The notes below the pieces were generated by a model. The model saw only the letters and a list, made by a program, of their open reading frames with translations. It ran no database searches and was not told the origin of the DNA. From UBA1822 sp963634795 (lineage in GTDB: Bacteria; Bacillota; Negativicutes; Veillonellales; Dialisteraceae), in the NCBI GenBank assembly GCA_963634795.1, contig CAVHDO010000097.1:1-6345 (forward strand): a DNA stretch of 6,345 nucleotides, given 5' to 3'. Shown here piece after piece: positions 5,260 through 6,345 of the stretch; the first letter of the stretch is position 1, and the number at the start of each line of letters is the position of its first letter. A program made the translations under genes and the position numbers.

Positions 5260-5333
5260 ACAATCGCCTCCTTTTCGGACTTAAGTCCCCCGCTCTCCGG
5301 GGGCCAGGAAGTATCCCGACCCTACGTCGGAAC
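5260..5333 (-). promoter_or_regulatory. structured leader of rpsF mRNA, possible S6:S18 autoregulatory site
   Basis: From the predicted start near 5333, the leader is about 74 bases. It folds into CCGAC/GTCGG around a five-base loop (5316-5330, extendable by a G-U pair) and CCCCCG/CGGGGG around GAGAG (5287-5303). GGACTTAAGTCC, a perfect palindrome (5277-5288), overlaps the foot of the second hairpin, so alternative pairing is possible close to the ribosome-binding site. Leaders bound by the S6:S18 complex are known for this operon in many bacteria. I have not been able to confirm that this one has the conserved CCG-bulge motif. Confidence 0.45.
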
Positions 5334-5339
5334 GCGTAT

Positions 5340-5368
5340 AGTATACAGGAAACGGCGGCGCATTGCAA
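5340..5368 (-). promoter_or_regulatory. sigma-A promoter of rpsF-ssb-rpsR
   Basis: On the minus strand TTGCAA (5363-5368) and TATACT (5340-5345) are separated by exactly 17 bases. It lies about 80 bases before the rpsF start, and no other comparable pair is visible between the repeat block and rpsF. Confidence 0.8.
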
Positions 5369-5381
5369 GGGGAAAATAAAA

Positions 5382-5510
5382 GGGAAGAGGGGCTCTGCTT
5401 TCTTTTTATTTCCTTTTTTTGCGTTTGTGGCGAAAAGCTTTCTGCTGATAGGGAAGAGGGAAGAGAGGCCCGGCTTGATTGTGGATTTCCTTTTTCGGCA
5501 GGCGGGAGGA
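5382..5510 (+). repeat. two modular repeat units between rpsF and the DUF805 gene
   Basis: A GGGAAGA heptamer (5382-5388) is followed by a GGGCTCTGC segment, a T-rich stretch, GCGTTTGTGGCG (5421-5432) and GCTTTCTGCTGATA (5437-5450). Two GGGAAGA heptamers follow (5451-5464), then a second core start, GGCCCGGCTTGATTG, running into GGCGGGAGG and then the GTGCACA array. It is the same family and orientation as 3701-3852 and opposite to 359-662. No gene lies here. Confidence 0.7.
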
Positions 5511-5560
5511 AAGTGCACAGTGCACAGTACACAGTGCACAGGTTGGCGTGCTTGGCTTTA
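5511..5560 (+). repeat. 50-base dispersed repeat, copy B, with GTGCACA heptamers
   Basis: Four heptamers (GTGCACA, GTGCACA, GTACACA, GTGCACA at 5513-5540) are followed by GGTTGGCGTGCTTGGCTTT, matching 107-156 at 46 of 50 positions. The homology ends at the stop codon of the DUF805 gene (TTA on +, 5558-5560), so the repeat abuts the gene end without disturbing the protein. Its presence on both sides of the scaffold gap argues that both contigs come from the same genome. Confidence 0.85.
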
Positions 5561-6028
5561 TCTTGCCAAAGGGTCGGGGCCGTATTGGTTTTCGCCTTCT
5601 GTGCCTTTGAAGAAAAGGAGATAGATGGCCAGGAAGAAATTGATGACGGGGATGAAGGAGAGGAGCCAGAGGAGGCCGGTGTGATTCAAATCGTGCAGAC
5701 GGCGCACGACCAGAGAAATTTCCGCCGCAAAGCCGGCGACGGAAAACAATCCGGAAACCACGAACGCCATTCCGGGATCTCCCATCAATGCGGTGAAGAG
5801 TCCGGCCAAAAATCCGCTGACAATGCCCACGACAAGGCTGCGCAAAATGTAACGTTTCCGATTCAAACGTCCGTGAAAACAAAAATATTTCTCTTGAATG
5901 GTTTCTTCCTTTTTCATTGCTGTCTGCTCCCTTCCGAATGCCGCTTTCGTTTCCGCAACTTTGGCGCCGCACGCCGGACAAAATTCAAATCCTTCCGATA
6001 ATTCTTTTCCGCAATTTCGACAAAACAT
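5558..6028 (-). CDS. zinc-ribbon DUF805 membrane protein
   Basis: This 156-residue protein joins an N-terminal zinc ribbon (C3, C6, C17, C20 in two CxxC pairs, with the GKEL and CGAK turns usual for such ribbons) to a DUF805 membrane domain. After a charged linker (about 24-47) come the DUF805 marks HGRLNRKRY (52-60), a hydrophobic hairpin at about 62-82, a second at about 87-107, VVRRLHDLNHTGLLW (107-121), a final helix at about 121-140, and the ending GTEGENQYGPDP. No catalytic function is known for DUF805; the ribbon presumably faces the cytoplasm. The ATG at 6028 has AGGAGG (6036-6041 on +) seven bases upstream. The neighbouring rpsF operon runs the same way but has its own promoter, so no functional link is implied. 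Confidence 0.9.
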   Translation of the reverse strand: MFCRNCGKELSEGFEFCPACGAKVAETKAAFGREQTAMKKEETIQEKYFCFHGRLNRKRYILRSLVVGIVSGFLAGLFTALMGDPGMAFVVSGLFSVAGFAAEISLVVRRLHDLNHTGLLWLLSFIPVINFFLAIYLLFFKGTEGENQYGPDPLAR

Positions 6029-6093
6029 CGCGCATCCTCCTCTTGCAAAAAAAGATATTTATATTTTATTGTATCACCTTTTATTTGTTTTTA

Positions 6094-6142
6094 ATACTAT
6101 TGTTGGTGACAAAAAAAGTAAAGTATGCCATAAAACATACTT
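6094..6142 (-). promoter_or_regulatory. possible promoter and palindromic operator of the DUF805 gene
   Basis: In the A+T-rich DNA before the gene, TTTACT (6117-6122) and TAGTAT (6094-6099) on the minus strand are 17 bases apart. A TACAAT (6068-6073) closer to the gene is an alternative -10 without a good -35. A perfect inverted repeat, AAGTATG (6121-6127) and CATACTT (6136-6142) with an eight-base spacer, abuts the -35 box and could bind a dimeric regulator. All of this is weak pattern evidence. Confidence 0.3.
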
Positions 6143-6149
6143 CTGCCAA

Positions 6150-6345
6150 TTAAAATAACACTATTCTCGATTTGTTTTGTTTTCGAGCAGCAAAGCAACG
6201 CGCAAGGAGGCCCGCCTGTGCAAAATTCGCCGAGGCTCGCGCCGTCATTTCCGAAAAAGCAAAGCGCCGAGGGGCGCCGACGCGTCTCGTGGCCTTGCGT
6301 GGTAAGAATGCGTCATGATGTAAAAGTTTCGCGTATCGGTGACGT
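6150..6345. other. right-edge region, abrupt shift to G+C-rich DNA, no gene assigned
   Basis: Composition changes near 6180 from A+T-rich to G+C-rich. A minus frame is open from the right edge to a TAA at 6150-6152, and + frames are also open for 40 or more codons. None has a ribosome-binding site, a family motif or a start I can defend. A small hairpin GCGCC/GGCGC lies at 6264-6277. This may be another dispersed repeat or the far flank of a gene outside the window. Confidence 0.4.

Noticed and set aside
5406..5981. A 191-codon minus-strand frame
   Set aside because: It is another frame of the DUF805 gene continuing into the repeats; its translation is arginine-rich and lacks family motifs.
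5363..6001. A 212-codon + strand frame
   Set aside because: It covers repeats and then runs opposite the DUF805 gene, whose zinc ribbon and membrane motifs show the real coding strand.
6150..6345. Partial gene entering from the right on the minus strand
   Set aside because: About 64 open codons reach the edge, but the other frames are open too and the translation has no recognisable motif; G+C richness alone explains it.

Overview
The window looks like a piece of a draft genome from a Bacillota bacterium, most likely a Negativicutes-like or clostridia-like anaerobe. Support for this comes from strong AGGAGG ribosome-binding sites, a biotin transporter of the BioY type, BioD and BioA sequences of the type I associate with clostridia, a zinc-binding (C+) ribosomal protein S18, and an rpsF-ssb-rpsR cluster. 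This placement comes from memory of the families and not from a search. Coding DNA is G+C-rich with many C-ending codons, while several intergenic stretches are A+T-rich.

Layout: the left edge holds the last codons of an unidentified + strand gene, whose stop codon lies in the loop of its own intrinsic terminator. About 680 bases without a complete gene follow; they are packed with repeats. Next come bioY (biotin uptake) with a good promoter and a possible BirA operator, a repeat element, and the bioD-bioA pair (dethiobiotin synthetase and DAPA aminotransferase), closed by one or two terminators that lie inside repeat units. A run of 10 N at 3915-3924, followed by C14 and A15, marks a scaffold join, so the two halves may not be truly adjacent. 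On the right contig, all genes run leftwards: a zinc-ribbon/DUF805 membrane protein, then rpsF, ssb and rpsR with a promoter, a structured leader and a terminator. The last ~170 bases are G+C-rich with no gene I can support.

The biotin genes form a partial pathway: KAPA to DAPA (BioA) to dethiobiotin (BioD), plus uptake. bioF and bioB are not in the window. The rpsF-ssb-rpsR genes are a standard translation/replication operon with coupled translation.

The most unusual content is intergenic. A family of modular repeats occurs at six or more places in both contigs. Each has short tandem arrays with a strict 7-base period but different heptamer sequences (GTGCACA, GAGCNNN, GGGAAGA, CTCATCT, AGCAGTG/AGCAATT), joined to a recurring core of about 45 bases. 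The core often includes a hairpin and T-tract, and the hairpin arms differ between copies. A cluster of six consecutive short hairpins lies beside one of these. I see no transposase, CRISPR array, tRNA or rRNA.
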